Of a DNA stretch of 64,000 nucleotides, positions 9,430 through 20,885 are shown in pieces. The notes below the pieces were generated by a model that was not told the origin of the DNA, searched no databases, and saw only the letters and a list, made by a program, of their open reading frames with translations. Source of the DNA: Bactrocera neohumeralis (Eukaryota > Arthropoda > Insecta > Diptera > Tephritidae). How positions within the stretch are numbered: the first letter of the stretch is position 1; every line of letters begins with the position of its first letter. Location of the stretch: assembly GCF_024586455.1 (NCBI RefSeq), contig NC_065919.1, positions 17,106,017-17,170,016 of the forward strand. Reading direction: 5' to 3'. The translations under genes and the position numbers were made by a program.

Positions 9430-10555
9430 TTGACTGAAAATGGAGTTATCTTCATGAAACTGGACACACACTTCTTCTTGGCATCACTTCTTGGCACTAT
9501 GAGAAGGTGCTGTCGCAGATGCGTGAAATCGGACCATTCAATCGAAGTGACTAGTCTGACCGGGAGGCTTAGATACTTCAGGTCCATACTCTCAAAAAAA
9601 AAAGCCTTACAATGTTTGTAATTGATCATTTTCGAAATAGGGGATTTTAACAGGGATTAGGAACTTCTTTTTTTTTTAATTTTTTTTGTGGAAGACAAAT
9701 TTTTGCTGTAGTAGCTATCTTCAACCAACTGATCTGCACACATCTGCAATTAAAAATTCGTCCATTGTTGCAACACACTTAACAAAATGCAAATGCGGCA
9801 TTGTTGCAACATGCAAATACTGACAAATAAAGCAGATGTCATAACAATGCTGAGTGTTGGAACAAAAATTGCAGTAAAACCAATTTTGTGCCGGACTCAA
9901 CATGCATCCACTCTCAGCGCTCTGCCCCAAAACGCGCTGTTGTTGCCGCACCGTTTCGAACCTCGACAGCATTTGTACAGAAAGTGTTAAAACATTTCGC
10001 ATTTGTTGCAACATGCTTGGCAAGGCTTGCAACAGGCTTGTTGCAAATAGATTTTCGCATTGTCGATTGAGAAATTTGTAAAATAACAGAAAATTGATTG
10101 TTGGACAACACGTTACTGGTCCAGCCTTTGCAGCAAGGGCAACACGCATCCGCTTGTTAGATGTGTTTGTGTGTGTGTACCAATAGCCATCTTCACCTAA
10201 CCCACTCGATTCGGAATTTCAAGTGGTAAAGTAATGCTGCGTTGGTAATTTGCATGCTTGCAGCATGAACATTGTAGCCGCCAACACACGCATATGGCTC
10301 ATATGTTTGTATATATGCGTACATGTAGTTTGTGGAGTGCCACACTGTCCCAATGACCTGCTGTTGCGAGCGTTGACTATAGTAACAGTAAAATTTTGCA
10401 ACAGCTCCCTTGGCGCTGGCATACAATTGTAAATGCAACATGCAGCACCGCCTGGCTGCCGCTGATGTTATGGCATGGATGTGTGTGTATAAGTAGTTGG
10501 GAACAGGGGCGGTACAAATAGTTAGTCTCTTTTAAATGAAACAATTTTAGACGAA
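9430..10555. other. Non-coding stretch with clustered TGTTGCAACA motifs
   Basis: No gene recognised. GTTGCAAC-type motifs occur at 9768, 9803, 10005, 10026 and 10040; the full palindrome TGTTGCAACA is seen in three of them. The open frame at 10149-9721 on the minus strand is compositionally odd, resembles no family I know, and is probably spurious. A TG-rich run lies near 10161-10180. Confidence 0.35.
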
Positions 10556-10559
10556 CTTT

Positions 10560-11570
10560 CCTTTTTCTTTTTTACTGCCGTAGACACCGCTTACGTTATT
10601 GCTGAGTTAACAGTCGTTTTTTCTTTTCGCCTTTGGTGCCAATTCGAGATGCAGCCAGGTCTTTCTCCACCTGATCTCTCGAAAGAAATGGATATTTTCC
10701 TGTTTTTCTGCTTCCATCGGCGGGTACTGAATCAAAAACCTTCAAAGCTGGAGTGTTCTCTTCGATCAGAACAACATGGCCTAGCAAGCGCAGGCACAGT
10801 CTCTTGATTCGCTGAACTATGTCAATGTCGTCGTATATCTCGTACAGCTCATCGTTTCATCGACTTCGGTATTCCCCAATGCCAACACGCAAAATACCAT
10901 AAATCTTTCGAAAAACATTTCTCTTGAACAGCCCTAAAGCCGACTCATCAGATGACGTCATTGTCTATGCATTCGCACCATATAGTAGGACGAGAGTAAT
11001 GAGAGACTTGTAGAGTTTGGTCTTTCTTTGTTGGGGGAGGACTTTACTTCTCAATTGACAAGCACCTGTTGTCAACAGTGATTCTGCGTTGGATTTCACG
11101 GCTGATATTGTTGTTGGTGGTGGTACTGGTTCCAAGATAAACGAAATTATCTAGACAATTATCTAGAAATTATAACGAATGGCTCGTAGAGCTGACACAG
11201 CCGTAATATTGTTTTGCGTAATAGTGGCACAGAGGCAAATCGACGAAGACGTGGAGTGTGTCGATATTCCTTTTATGGTTCTTTTCTAAGATTTGGCGCA
11301 TGTTTCGATTTTCGGGTCTAAAGCCACACTGATAAGGTCCAATCATTTTTTTGACGGTGACCTTTAATCTTTCACTCACTACGCTCGATAAGACACTATA
11401 TGCGATATTAAAGAGGTCGCCCTTTTTGTGGATTGAGTAGAGTACACTTAGATTCCAATCATGGGGCATGCTTTTATCCGAGAATATCTTGCAGAGAACC
11501 TTATTCATGCAACTTGTAAGCTCTTCGTCAGCGTATGTTAATACCTCGGGCGGTAATCACCGGCTCCTGC
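10560..11570 (-). pseudogene. RTE/CR1-like non-LTR reverse transcriptase fragment
   Basis: On the minus strand HDWNLSVLYSIHKKGDLFNI begins the fingers of reverse transcriptase, followed by SERLKVTVKKMIGPYQCGFR and DTLHVFVDLPL (the FVDFKAAFD motif, altered). It then jumps to the C-terminal end (VFDSVPADGSRKTGKYP near 10720). The region from the first catalytic Asp through YADD is missing, so this is an internally deleted copy with extra frameshifts. Confidence 0.7.
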
Positions 11571-11679
11571 TGCTTGGTTGTTCTTCAGGCGGGTGATTGC
11601 TATTCGAATTTTTTACAAGTCGTAATTAGCGCTTTCAAAATAGGTTGTTAAACCTATACAAGCTTCGGCTGGAATGATA

Positions 11680-11890
11680 TTCCTTGCCTTCAACCATTGA
11701 TTTCTGGAGCCCCATTTGTTAGATTGTTGTACAGTTGCGACGTCATTATCATTAACCCATGCCTTTTTAGCAGTAATGATGTGTTTGTTGTAGGTAGGTT
11801 TTTCAAATAGGTGTCAAGCATCCCTATTGGACGCTCTATTTGCAAAATATTCCGGTTTTCTAGTACAAGTCTGGCATTGATACACATTAT
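11680..11890 (-). pseudogene. Mariner transposase central fragment
   Basis: The minus strand reads INARLVLENRNILQIERP, then GMLDTYLKNLPTTNT and a degenerate version of the first catalytic region (normally ITGDETWVYEYD), ending QLYNNLTNGAPE. The same subfamily gives RVNAKLVPKDLHLLQT at 27.1-27.3 kb. It is immediately upstream (minus-strand sense) of the retroelement fragment at 10.56-11.57 kb. Confidence 0.55.
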
Positions 11891-12009
11891 ACCCGAAATA
11901 TTAACGAATATCTGCTCAGTGGTGCTATGAGAGAAGTTGCCATCTCTCTGATGACAACACGACGATTTCGAAGCACTGGTTTTTTAACTTTTCTAAGTTA
12001 TCGTAGGGT

Positions 12010-12405
12010 TCGATGGACGACTCGCGTGATTTCGAAGAAACCATCGCTGTAGTCGTCTGCTTGAAGTGGAGCCATCTCCCAGAAACATCAAGAGATTTTT
12101 CCTCGAATACATCGACGACGATCAGACTTCGGACGCAAAAAACTTTAGACACGCCCTACTGCCCGCCATTCACAGTGGAGCCATCAACATCTTTACCACC
12201 TTCACTGGGTGGCAGAGTGAATGGCGTACTTGGAGTCAAACCACCACACATTGCAGACAAAGAGCTCGAAGAGCTTCCGCAGCTTTGTTCTGGATACTGT
12301 CGCAGGTTTTAACTCCTACTTATCCTTCTCCCTATGGTCTGACCCAAAGATAATGTTCCCGCGTCTCACCATCTTCCGTGTTCTGCATTCCGCTAATTCT
12401 AATTT
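12010..12405 (+). pseudogene. Jockey-like non-LTR element, C-terminal remnant
   Basis: Two frames together read EPSPRNIKRFFLEYIDD, HSGAINIFTTF, RVNGVLGVKPPHIADKELEE, CSGYCRR, FNSYLS and FSLWSDP. The order matches the end of Jockey-type retroelement ORF2 proteins in insects (typically NxVLGxxPPPIADEELxLPR, then LRSGYCSRLNSYLSR, then a zinc knuckle and LWSDP). The knuckle is deleted and frameshifts are present. Confidence 0.55.
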
Positions 12406-14415
12406 ATCAAGTTCTTGAGTATAGGAGCTTAGAGATAAGCGCGTTTTGATGAATCTTGCAATGTTCTATCTGGTCTGACTAATATTAACACCACCCTGCG
12501 GTGTTCCACTAGATTCCATTACTTGAAGCAAACCTTAAAAGAGCTAAATGGTCTATGGTAACTTAAGGGCACTATGGTCGTGGTTGCCTCCAAACGTGCC
12601 ATGCGTCTGCCTTTTCGTTTCCTGCTATAGGTTAATGGACTTGCTGGTTAGAGTAGAAGCCCTGTTGACGCTTTCTGTCGTGGTAAAAATATCGGTCAAT
12701 AGACTCATTTGTAGTTTTTTAGTTTGAAGTTATCTTCTGTGTCTGGATTGCCACAAAATACTTTTACTGTGTCTTCATTTGATCCATAGGTGAATACATA
12801 GATTTTACATGTAGATCATAGGACTATTGGTCTATTCTTCTTTACTGGGGTGTAAAAACGTTATGTTTAACTCTTCTCGGATCTAACTGCGTCGGTCATG
12901 TCGCCAACTTTGCCCGGATTCAGTAAGAAGAACGAGTATAATACCATTCCGCCGAGCCGGATCCAATGGCCTAAATCTTGAGTCGGCTGAAAGTAAATGT
13001 TGCATAATACTTCAAATTGAGAGCCTTCTCAGAATACTTTTACAAAAAAGAAGCTAGTTGACACTCGGCTCTTATAAATGTTTGCTTTTGACAGGTCTTA
13101 AGCATAACCAAGACTGGCATTTGGTTGAAGAGTTAATTATACTTTTCTCGGGTAAATGAGAGAATTTCCACAAACAAGAATTGAAGGTTTTCTCGCCTTG
13201 TAATTAAAGATCTCTTTCAAAATTTTTTCAGAATCCATCGACTTATCGAAATGCTTGTGTATTTATGGTATTCGGGTGAATACAGTAGCAGCGATTGCTT
13301 AGTTAGTTGCATGCCACATGTGTATGGCGTGTTGGCATTGTTGTTGTGTGTGTGTGTGATATTTGGAAACAAGTACAAGCAGCATTTATGTATGTAGATG
13401 TATGTGCATTTTTGTAATTGTGGCATGTTGCAAGTGCGCCAAGGACAATTTTCGTATTGTGGACAGCATGTCAATCATGTGCCACATTTGCTATATTAAT
13501 GTTGCTGCCACATTCCTGAATGCTGCTACTACACGACTACTGCTGCCGCTGCTGTTGTTGTTGTTGTTGCTTAGTTTCCTTGTACCATTTTCGGGCATTG
13601 CGAAGCAGACACACATACACATATGCATAAAAGGCAACACATATACATATGAACTTACATATACACGCAGCTGGACGCACAAACAAGCACACACATACAT
13701 GCATATGCACACGCACATATTTACATACGTAATCAAAAGGCAACTCATTGCGACAATTCTTAAACAGCTGTTGCGTCGTTCGGGGAATCGGCAATGCCCA
13801 TCAGTGCGACTTGTCGACAAGGCAATCGTCGTCATTGTATTGCAACATATTGTTGCAAGCGCAGTTATATTGGGTACTGACAGCGAAAAATGTACATACG
13901 AGGTATTTGTTGTTTTTGTATATACGTTTATATATACATATATCTGTAGTATATCTACATATATACATATATGTATATAGCAGCAAGCGCAACGGAAACG
14001 CAAGGCTCGCTGGCATAAATCGTATAAAGTCTGGCATAAAAGAAGTTGCAGAAAAGGAGAACAAAAAATCAAAGAAAAGAAAAACAAGGAAGGATGGGCT
14101 AAGTTCGGGTGCAACCAATCATTTCTTTTCGCTTTTATACTCTTGCACCTTGCACGAAACAAAGCTGGGAAAATACCTTAAGGTGCAAACCGTCAACCAG
14201 AGGATCGGAATCCAAGCAATTTTATGTTATGTTTTAGTATTTCAAAAGAATGTACTTTGTAAAGTTAGGATTAATTACTATGCCAAATATGAACGTGATC
14301 TGTCAACCATTTGTCTACAGCAGCTGCTTAAGTCGGTACATCTCAGTAGTACGTTGCGATTTTTACAAAGATAAAAATATCGAACAAAGAATTTGTCTCA
14401 AATTATGTTTTTCTA
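12406..14415. other. Non-coding, microsatellite-rich stretch
   Basis: No gene recognised. It contains (TG)n near 13343-13360, a TTG/TGC run at 13545-13570 and ACATATACATAT-type tracts at 13610-13730 and 13920-13980. Long overlapping open frames on both strands (13363-13980 plus and 14162-13491 minus) come from these biased tracts. Confidence 0.4.
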
Positions 14416-14419
14416 ACCA

Positions 14420-14900
14420 AATCTCTTGTTCGGAATCGCTGCGAACGTTGGAAAAGGCTTACGATGATGCTGGAAGGATATGGTGCTTGAAAATTGTCAG
14501 GCAAATGTTAGAGAGATGGCAAGAGACCTCAGCATCTCCCGCGAGTTCGTTCGAATGATTTTGGGTTCTTGCTCGACTTGTTCCGTTAAAGCTGAATTGT
14601 TTTTACATCCAGCCACGATTGTGACCAAATTTAAAGCCATAAACAACGGAATGAATACCATCGATAAACAACCGATTTTGCTTCGTGTGATTTTTTCTTG
14701 TTCTCCAAACTGAAATTGTTGCTCCGTGAAATTCATTTTCAGTCAATCGAAGAGATTAAACAAAATTTGCTGAAAAGTTGAAGGCCTTCCCAAAAAGTGC
14801 AAATGAAAAATATTTCGAGGACTGGAAAATCGTTAGCAGAAGTATGTTACATCTGGTGGGGATTACTTTGAAGACGTCGAAAAAAAATTTTGTTGAAATA
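14420..14900 (+). pseudogene. Internally deleted mariner transposase
   Basis: The N-terminal helix-turn-helix part reads VLENCQANVREMARDLSISR. It is followed at once by the catalytic second half: FLHPATIVTKFKAINNGMNT, then NTIDKQPILLRVIFSCSP (relative of NTIDQPPYSPDLASCDFF), SQSKRLNKIC (IEEIKQN), KAFPKSANEKYFEDWK and SGGDYFEDV in changing frames. The whole segment between helix-turn-helix and the second catalytic Asp is missing. The same subfamily as 33.86-34.29 kb. Confidence 0.6.
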
Positions 14901-15224
14901 CTGACCGACATATTCGACATAAGATTTGTTATACCATTATATGTATTATATGGGTTTTGAGGTAGTATCGACCCGATTTTATCTATTAACTATTATCATG
15001 CCACATACTAAGAAAATGTTTCCAGAGTTTTTTAGGGTTTGAAATAAACATTTACCTGTAACATGAAAATTATTTTATTAAATTTAGTAGTCTTTATACA
15101 GTTTAAAATCATGAAAAAGCACATTACAAATCGTAGACCTGCGTGTGACATACTTTATTGCAATTTATAATACTATAGACAGTTCGTGTATTGAATAGAA
15201 ACATGTCACCAAAAAATTAAATTG

Positions 15225-15735
15225 ATGTGGCCAAGTTTTGTGAATCTTTCGAGAACTTCTTCTGTAGTAACTTCAATGTCATTATGCGTGTGCAGCAACG
15301 CCAGGCCGATCGTCCTCAGCCACGTTTTCATGCGGTCAAGTGTCGAAAAAGAGCTTTCAGAGCTTGCATTCGTCGCAGAAAGTGTGCAGAATATGCGAAG
15401 AAAACTATGAATTAGTTATGAATTTATTATAGGTCTACATCGCAGTTCTTCAATGTTTCCAATGCAGTAGTCGGTAACTTGTTTTCTTTTGACTTTTGCT
15501 TGTGCTCCCAATGGCACTGCCAGTGATCAAGTTCAACTTTGAGCTTCATTACCCAAAAGGCCTTTGAATTTATCTATCAAGCAGTCAATAAGATTTTCTA
15601 TTTCTTTGGTTTTCAAAGCACATACTATACTTTTTCTAGAAGCAGCAAACTCAGTTGAAATCCATTCAATACTTCTCTACAAAAGCGCGTCTTCAAATCT
15701 TTGTCGATTGCAAACAAGAGGGGAATGTACACTGA
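15225..15735 (-). pseudogene. hAT transposase C-terminal remnant
   Basis: On the minus strand, in shifting frames: VYIPLLFAIDKDLKTRFC, ELDHWQCHWEHKQKSKEN, LPTTALETLKNCDVDL, IHNLFIVFF, AHFLRRMQALKALFR, GLALLHTHNDIEVTTEEVLE. This is the C-terminal dimerisation region of hAT-superfamily transposases (pattern P-x-ALETLxxC, then AERSFSxLKRLKTxLR, then RLxGLALLHxH). Several stops and frameshifts. No ends recognised. Confidence 0.65.
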
Positions 15736-17375
15736 GACCCTGTAGCATTCTTCGCAAGTTCTCGCGCAGAAATTTGTGCGTTTTGTTTGTTGGCCGCAGA
15801 TTTCTCGTTTCTTATATGTGTTTTCGATTAATGATGTTTAGTGGGCGTTGCTGTCGTCCGATTACGCCCATCTACGAACTGCACATTATTTTTTTGCGAA
15901 GGAACATTCTACCAAGTTTCATTAAGATCAAGGTTTGGAAGACATATACATTAAACTTATTAGGGGCGAGGTCACGCTTACTTTTGAAAGATTTTCAAAG
16001 AAAAAATCAAAACTCTTATCCTCTGTAGCAACATGTTGTAAGAGTATAAAAAAAGCAACATTGCAAGTGAATATAGTAAGTTCAGCCACAAAGGAATAAG
16101 GGGAAAAACATATTGGAATTCCATTGTGTATACGCTGGTTGGTGGCATGCAACTCAGCGACAGCTTCGCCCCCCCACCACGCACGCCTGTTACCGTAATA
16201 TGCAGCAGTCACTGTGCGAGGTCAACACGCTGGTCGCAATTTATCAGCCTACTTAATGCACTTGTGAGCGGCTGCATTGTGGTGGGCGGGAAACCGTGGC
16301 AATGTGCTCTTCAGCAAAAACTTCAATTATTTATTTATTGATTGTAAAACATATTTACAAATGACAAAGAATTCAGTGGAAAGCAAAAATGAAATCACCG
16401 CAAGGAAATTATGTGAAGGTGTCCCCCCGCTTGAACCGGGTGATAATTCCTTTTGACTTGAGTGCGTCCGGCACGAAGAGGACACTAGATTAATGTGTTG
16501 GTTTTACTTATTAACGACCAGAAGATAACTGCGAGCAGAATGGGTGGATGGCATGTGGAGTGAAAGAGGCTGAGTGATATGCCTTCTGTAAAAGTATTGT
16601 ACAATGGCTTTGAGACCCAACATTTCTTTCTTATGAAATTTGCTCATTGACACTGAGTAAACCGTGTAAGTTTCCAAAATGAAGAAACGTCACTAAATTT
16701 TATTTCAGCTACACAATTGTAGCTTTAGTTCGAATAATTTTTTACCACGTCTTCATCAGTTAGTTAGTAGGACTTTATTGAAGACTTTATCTCCTTTTAT
16801 CTAATACTTGCGTGCTTAGATTATTTGTAGCCTAACCTAATGGCCCACATATTTATTATAGTAAAAGCTTGACGGACACACAAAGCGTCTCTGGACCACG
16901 CCTGGGAGCGCATCCTTTCCATTATCCACTAGTCTTATTACTGCCGCTTTATATGTTTGAGACTATGACAACTGGTTCTGTAAACTTTTTTCTACCAATT
17001 GGAATCTGCATTTAATTTTGTTTTAAACTAAGCGATTCGAAGCACACAAATTCACCTGATTCCCACTAAGAACCGAGTTCCGATAATCTTTCAGATCTTT
17101 TTGTCGTTCAGACCTTCTGCAAAAACCAAAAATTGAAGAAGCTTAAAAGTTAATGGAAATAATCTTAATTTTTCAAGAGATTCCGAAAGAGGTTGCATCC
17201 GAAGGACTTTCTTTCTCATGCTATAGCTCTAGAGACAGTTGATCCAAATACTTGATCTCACTTTTCAATTGAGAACGAAGATTCAGATTAGACATTGAAA
17301 AAGATGGTTAGCATAAACGCATATTATCTACATGCAACACGTTAAGTATTTATACGAATGACTTGAAAAAGAATT
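15736..17375. other. Non-coding stretch, no gene seen
   Basis: The open frames here are short or AT-biased (15564-16028 plus overlaps the hAT remnant antisense). About 16140-16300 is relatively GC-rich but has no recognisable coding pattern. I see nothing further. Confidence 0.35.
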
Positions 17376-17380
17376 AGAAG

Positions 17381-18645
17381 GTAGGTAGGTAGGAGTGCAG
17401 CCCAATCGGGCTCAATTAGCACTTGATGTGCCATTTTGATACACTTTTCGTAGAACCTCCTGTATCTGCTATTACGTTTCATCTTCTCTCTCAAACCATT
17501 TTGAGGTTTCGATGAAACTACTTATGTCTGATATGCCTTTAGTGGTGGTTTGGTGCTTGATGGATTCCAAGTGTCTTGTGTCGGATCTGTGCTAGAGCTG
17601 GGCATTCGCAGAGAAAGTGGAAAATTGTTTCCTTGTTCCCTGCTACTCCGCAGCCTCGGCAGATGTCGTTGTAGGGCAGACCCATTTTGGACGCATATTC
17701 CCCAAATGGCCAGTGCACTGTTGTGGTAGCTGTTACTCTGTAGATGCTTTTTCTTGACCTATTTAATAAGTCGTTGGTTATTTTCCTGTCATATGTTGGC
17801 CATAATTGTTTAGTTATGACGCATTTTGTAATGTTTTTCCACCTGTTATTTGCAATTTGTTGAAATTGTCTATTGATCTCTCCTTTGATCGATCCTATCG
17901 GGCTTGGTATTAGCTCCGCCTCGGATTCGTTGAGGAAAGCTCCTGTCTTTGCCAACTCGTCTGCTTTTTCGTTACCGAAAATGTTCCTGTGGCCGGGAAC
18001 CCAGATCAAGTCTAGTTGGAGCTTGTCTTTTATTGAGCTTAGTGCTCTCTTGCAGTTGTCAACTATGCTGGAATTTGTCATGGGTGAAGACAAGGCCAGG
18101 AGCGCCGCCTAGCTATCCGTAAATATAGTTGCTTTATGTATATTCCCGTGGTTTTCTAATAGAACTTCGCAGGCTTTTTCTATGCCTAGTACATCTGCTT
18201 GGAAGATGCTAGCCGAGTTTGGTAGACATATAGAGAGAGATATGCCTAGATCAGCGGAGAATACCCCCGTGCCTACTCCGCAGTCCATTTTGGACCCGTC
18301 GGTATAGACTGAGATGGTATCCTCCTCTCCTATTGAACCTCTTCTCCATTCTTGTCTAGATGGTATCCTCACCTGGAAGTGTCTATTGAAATCCAGCTTT
18401 GGGAGAATGTAGTCTGATTTACTAATGGTGAGCTTGTTTAGGATTGCACTATGTCCGTAGTTCTGCTGATTCCAACCTCCCAATTCTTTTATTCTTATCG
18501 CCGCAATAGCTGCTGTTTTGTGAATAAAAATGTTCATTGGTAGTTGATGCAAGATCACATAGAGCGCATCAGTCGGACATGACCTGATTGCACCAGTAAC
18601 ACCCGCACATGCTGCTCTTTGTACTCCATTTAATTTTTCATGTTG
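17381..18645 (-). pseudogene. Non-LTR element 3' half: RT end, RNase H, zinc knuckle
   Basis: The best preserved retroelement here. The minus strand starts in the reverse transcriptase C-terminus (VQRAACAGVTGAIRSCPTD, HQLPMNIFIHKTAAIAAI). RNase H follows: SVYTDGSKMDCGVGTGVF, FQADVLGIEKAC, TIFTDS, then DLIWVPGHRNIFGNEKADEL. All four acidic catalytic positions (D in TDGSK, E in GIEKA, D in FTDS, D in EKADE) are present. A TAG stop at about 18112 interrupts after FTDS, where relatives have Gln. The end carries CRGCGVAGNKETIFHFLCEC. The 3' tail is a (CTAC)n-like run at 17381-17396. It belongs to the RNase H-bearing I/LOA/Jockey-type group; clade not resolved. The 5' part is absent. Confidence 0.85.
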
Positions 18646-18757
18646 TATTGAGATCTTACTGTTGAGAGCACGGCAAGGAAAATCAAAACGCGTTGGAATT
18701 ATTTACCTCGGAGTAAAACAGCAAAGTCATCTGTAAAACGGTAGATCGGAAACACAC

Positions 18758-18859
18758 AAAGCTCCTATTGTCTCTCGATAGAAGGGAATGTAAAGCTCCT
18801 ATTGTTTCTCGATAGAAGAGACTGTAAAGCTCCTATTGTCACTCGATGGAATGGACTGT
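18758..18859. repeat. 34-bp tandem triplication
   Basis: Three consecutive 34-bp units each starting AAAGCTCCTATTGT and continuing (C/T)(C/A)TCTCGAT-like sequence ending GACTGT or GAATGT. A few substitutions separate the units. It sits between two RNase H-type retroelement fragments of opposite strand. Confidence 0.8.
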
Positions 18860-18864
18860 ATGTG

Positions 18865-19185
18865 CAAGATTAGAATATTCAGTGGTCGCGGTCTGGTGGC
18901 GGTACATGACTACAGAATGAGGCCGACATATCAAGAAGATTGCAGAGATTGTAAAGAGGCAGGCATCAGGGAAACAATTTAACCATTTGGAGGCCACACA
19001 GTATGATATGCTGGAGGACGTATCGTTAGAGAGACCACAGAGTCTATTGAAATTCACGGCAAGAGTGGACATTCGAAACGATGACTCCTCCTCACGGACT
19101 TCATAACGGAACTGCATCTGGTATGGTATGGGATCAAAACTGGTTTAAACCTGGTTCATTAGCCTGCCAGACCAATCGAACCTTA
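18865..19185 (+). pseudogene. Non-LTR element C-terminal zinc knuckle and tail
   Basis: The plus strand reads DYRMRPTYQEDCRDCKEAGI, then in another frame QFNHLEATQYDMLEDVSLE and RPQSLLKFTARVDIRND. These match the end of the element at 2.1-2.6 kb (HAHRIRLTDREDCRKC and MLKFASS). The non-coding tail has CTGCCAGACCAATCGAACC, similar to the tails at 2.1 and 48.2 kb in reverse. The 3' fragment of one shared family. Confidence 0.6.
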
Positions 19186-19551
19186 TCTCATACGACTCTT
19201 CTTTATTTTTTATTGAATATTTGATTAGGGTGACAGGTGAAAATGACAGACACAAAAATTAAAAAAAAATGTGGGAGCAGAATTTGTCTTTAAGTTGGTC
19301 AAGTTTAGTTTCGGTGCTAGCACTTTAGTAGCTTTATTACCCTTCTGGTGAACGTATTGGACAAATATAAAATTATAACTGCAATTATTGCTATTTGAAA
19401 GGCTGATGTTATAACTTAGAAGACAGAATTTATAAAATCGATGATTACATACTCGATAGATAACAGCTCTTCCGGCGATACATTTTAGCATAATTTCTAT
19501 ATAGCAATAAATTCTCGAGAGTAATTTTCATATTGCCTCTATTTATGGAAC

Positions 19552-20560
19552 ATGTCAGCGCACCCGGCATTAGATCTTACGCCTGAAGAACGTTTACAAC
19601 TCGTTAAACTTTATTACGAAAATTCACGTTCTGTAAAGAATGTGTTTCGTGCGTTTCGCTCAACATAATCGGCTCAGTAGCATGCCATTCCCAACACTAT
19701 CACCCATCTTGAGATCCTGCATTCATTAGTGGATAATATTCGACCAAATAGAGCACGTACAGCCCGCAGTGCAGAAAGTATAGCAACTATAGCTGAGTGT
19801 TTACACGAAAACTGCGTAGAATCGATTCGGCGCCGTTCGCAGCAACTCCGACTGACGTATGGAACGACTTGGCGCATTTTTCGTCGAGATCTTAAATTAA
19901 AAGATCCAAGAAGATCCGACATTTTCGAGCCAAATTTCGTTCAGCGATGAGAAGCATTTCCGGCTCAGTTGGCATGTGAAGAAGTAAAATTACATCTATT
20001 GGGACGAAGAGCAAGAGATTCAAGAGCTCTCATTTCTTCCAGAAAAAACAATGGTTTGGTGTGGTTTGTGGGCCGAGAGAATCATCGGTCCATATTTCTT
20101 CAAAAATGAAGCCGGTGAGAACGTAACCATCAATGGCGATCGTTATCGCGTCATGATAACCGACTATTTGATCTCTGAAATTGAAGCTCGTGAACTCGGC
20201 GACATTCGGTTTCAACCATAAGGCGCCACTTCTCACACATCACATCAATAAATGGATTTATTGAGAGATCACTTCAGTGAGCAGATAATTTCACATTTTA
20301 GGCCGGTCGATTGGCCGTCAAGATCGTGTGATCTCACACCGTTAGACTTTTTCCTGGGGAAATATGTAAAGTCTAAAGTCTAGGCGACAAGCCAGTTTCA
20401 ATTCAGGCCTTGGAACAAAACATCACGCGTGTCATTCGCCAGACACCAGTTGAAATGCTCGAACGAGTCACGGAAAATAGCACTCAACGGATGGACCATC
20501 TGAGATGTAGCCGCGGCCAACATTTGAAAGAGATAATTTTCAAAATATAAATGCTAAAGA
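19552..20560 (+). pseudogene. Mariner-like transposase family X, copy 1
   Basis: Nearly full-length but broken. It begins MSAHPALDLTPEERLQLVKL and YYENSRSVKNVFRAFR, then TTWRIFRRDLKLK and ISFSDEKHFRLSWHVKK (first catalytic Asp). WCGLWAERIIGPYFFKNEAG and NVTINGDRYRVMITDYLISE lead to the second catalytic region, where QQDGATCHTA has become a stop-interrupted remnant. VDWPSRSCDLTPLDFFL supplies the last acidic region. This is an IS630/Tc1/mariner-superfamily transposase, distinct from the other mariner copies here. Two more copies of the family are at 21.8-22.56 and 50.2-51.1 kb. Confidence 0.75.
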
Positions 20561-20619
20561 ATGTTCTTAAATTTGAAATTTCTGTGTTTTTTCTTAAAAA
20601 GTAGAGAACCTCGAAATGC

Positions 20620-20885
20620 ATCAACCTTTACAAGATGTTTATTTTGGTCGGTCAGTTTGTATGTATGAGAGCTATATGGTATAGTTCTCCGATACCTGCG
20701 GTTCCGACAAAAGAGCGGCTGCTTAAGAAAAAAGGACGTGTGAAAGATTCCAGTTCTATATCACAAAAACTCAAGTTTCTAGTTCCTTCCATTTCGCTTT
20801 ATATTCATATATAAAAGGTCCGCGACAGAGCCTTCTCGGTGTTACAAACTACGTTTAACACTTAATATATCATGTACACGACATC
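20620..20885 (+). repeat. Interspersed repeat family B copy
   Basis: Includes GGTCGGTCAGTTTGTATGTA, GAGAGCTATATGGTATAG, GAGCGGCTGCTTAAG and an ending with CCTTCTCGGTGTTACAAAC. The same order is found at 48.82-49.07 kb and partly at 7.49-7.64 and 46.58-46.79 kb. Non-coding. Confidence 0.5.

Noticed and set aside
9721..10149. 142-codon minus-strand open frame
   Set aside because: Overlaps the repeated TTGCAACA motifs, antisense frames are also open, and no protein family is recognisable.
13363..14162. 205- and 223-codon overlapping open frames on opposite strands
   Set aside because: They are driven by ACATATAC, TTG and TG microsatellite runs; composition is Tyr/Thr/His/Ile- or Cys/Val-biased and no domain or splice signals support them.
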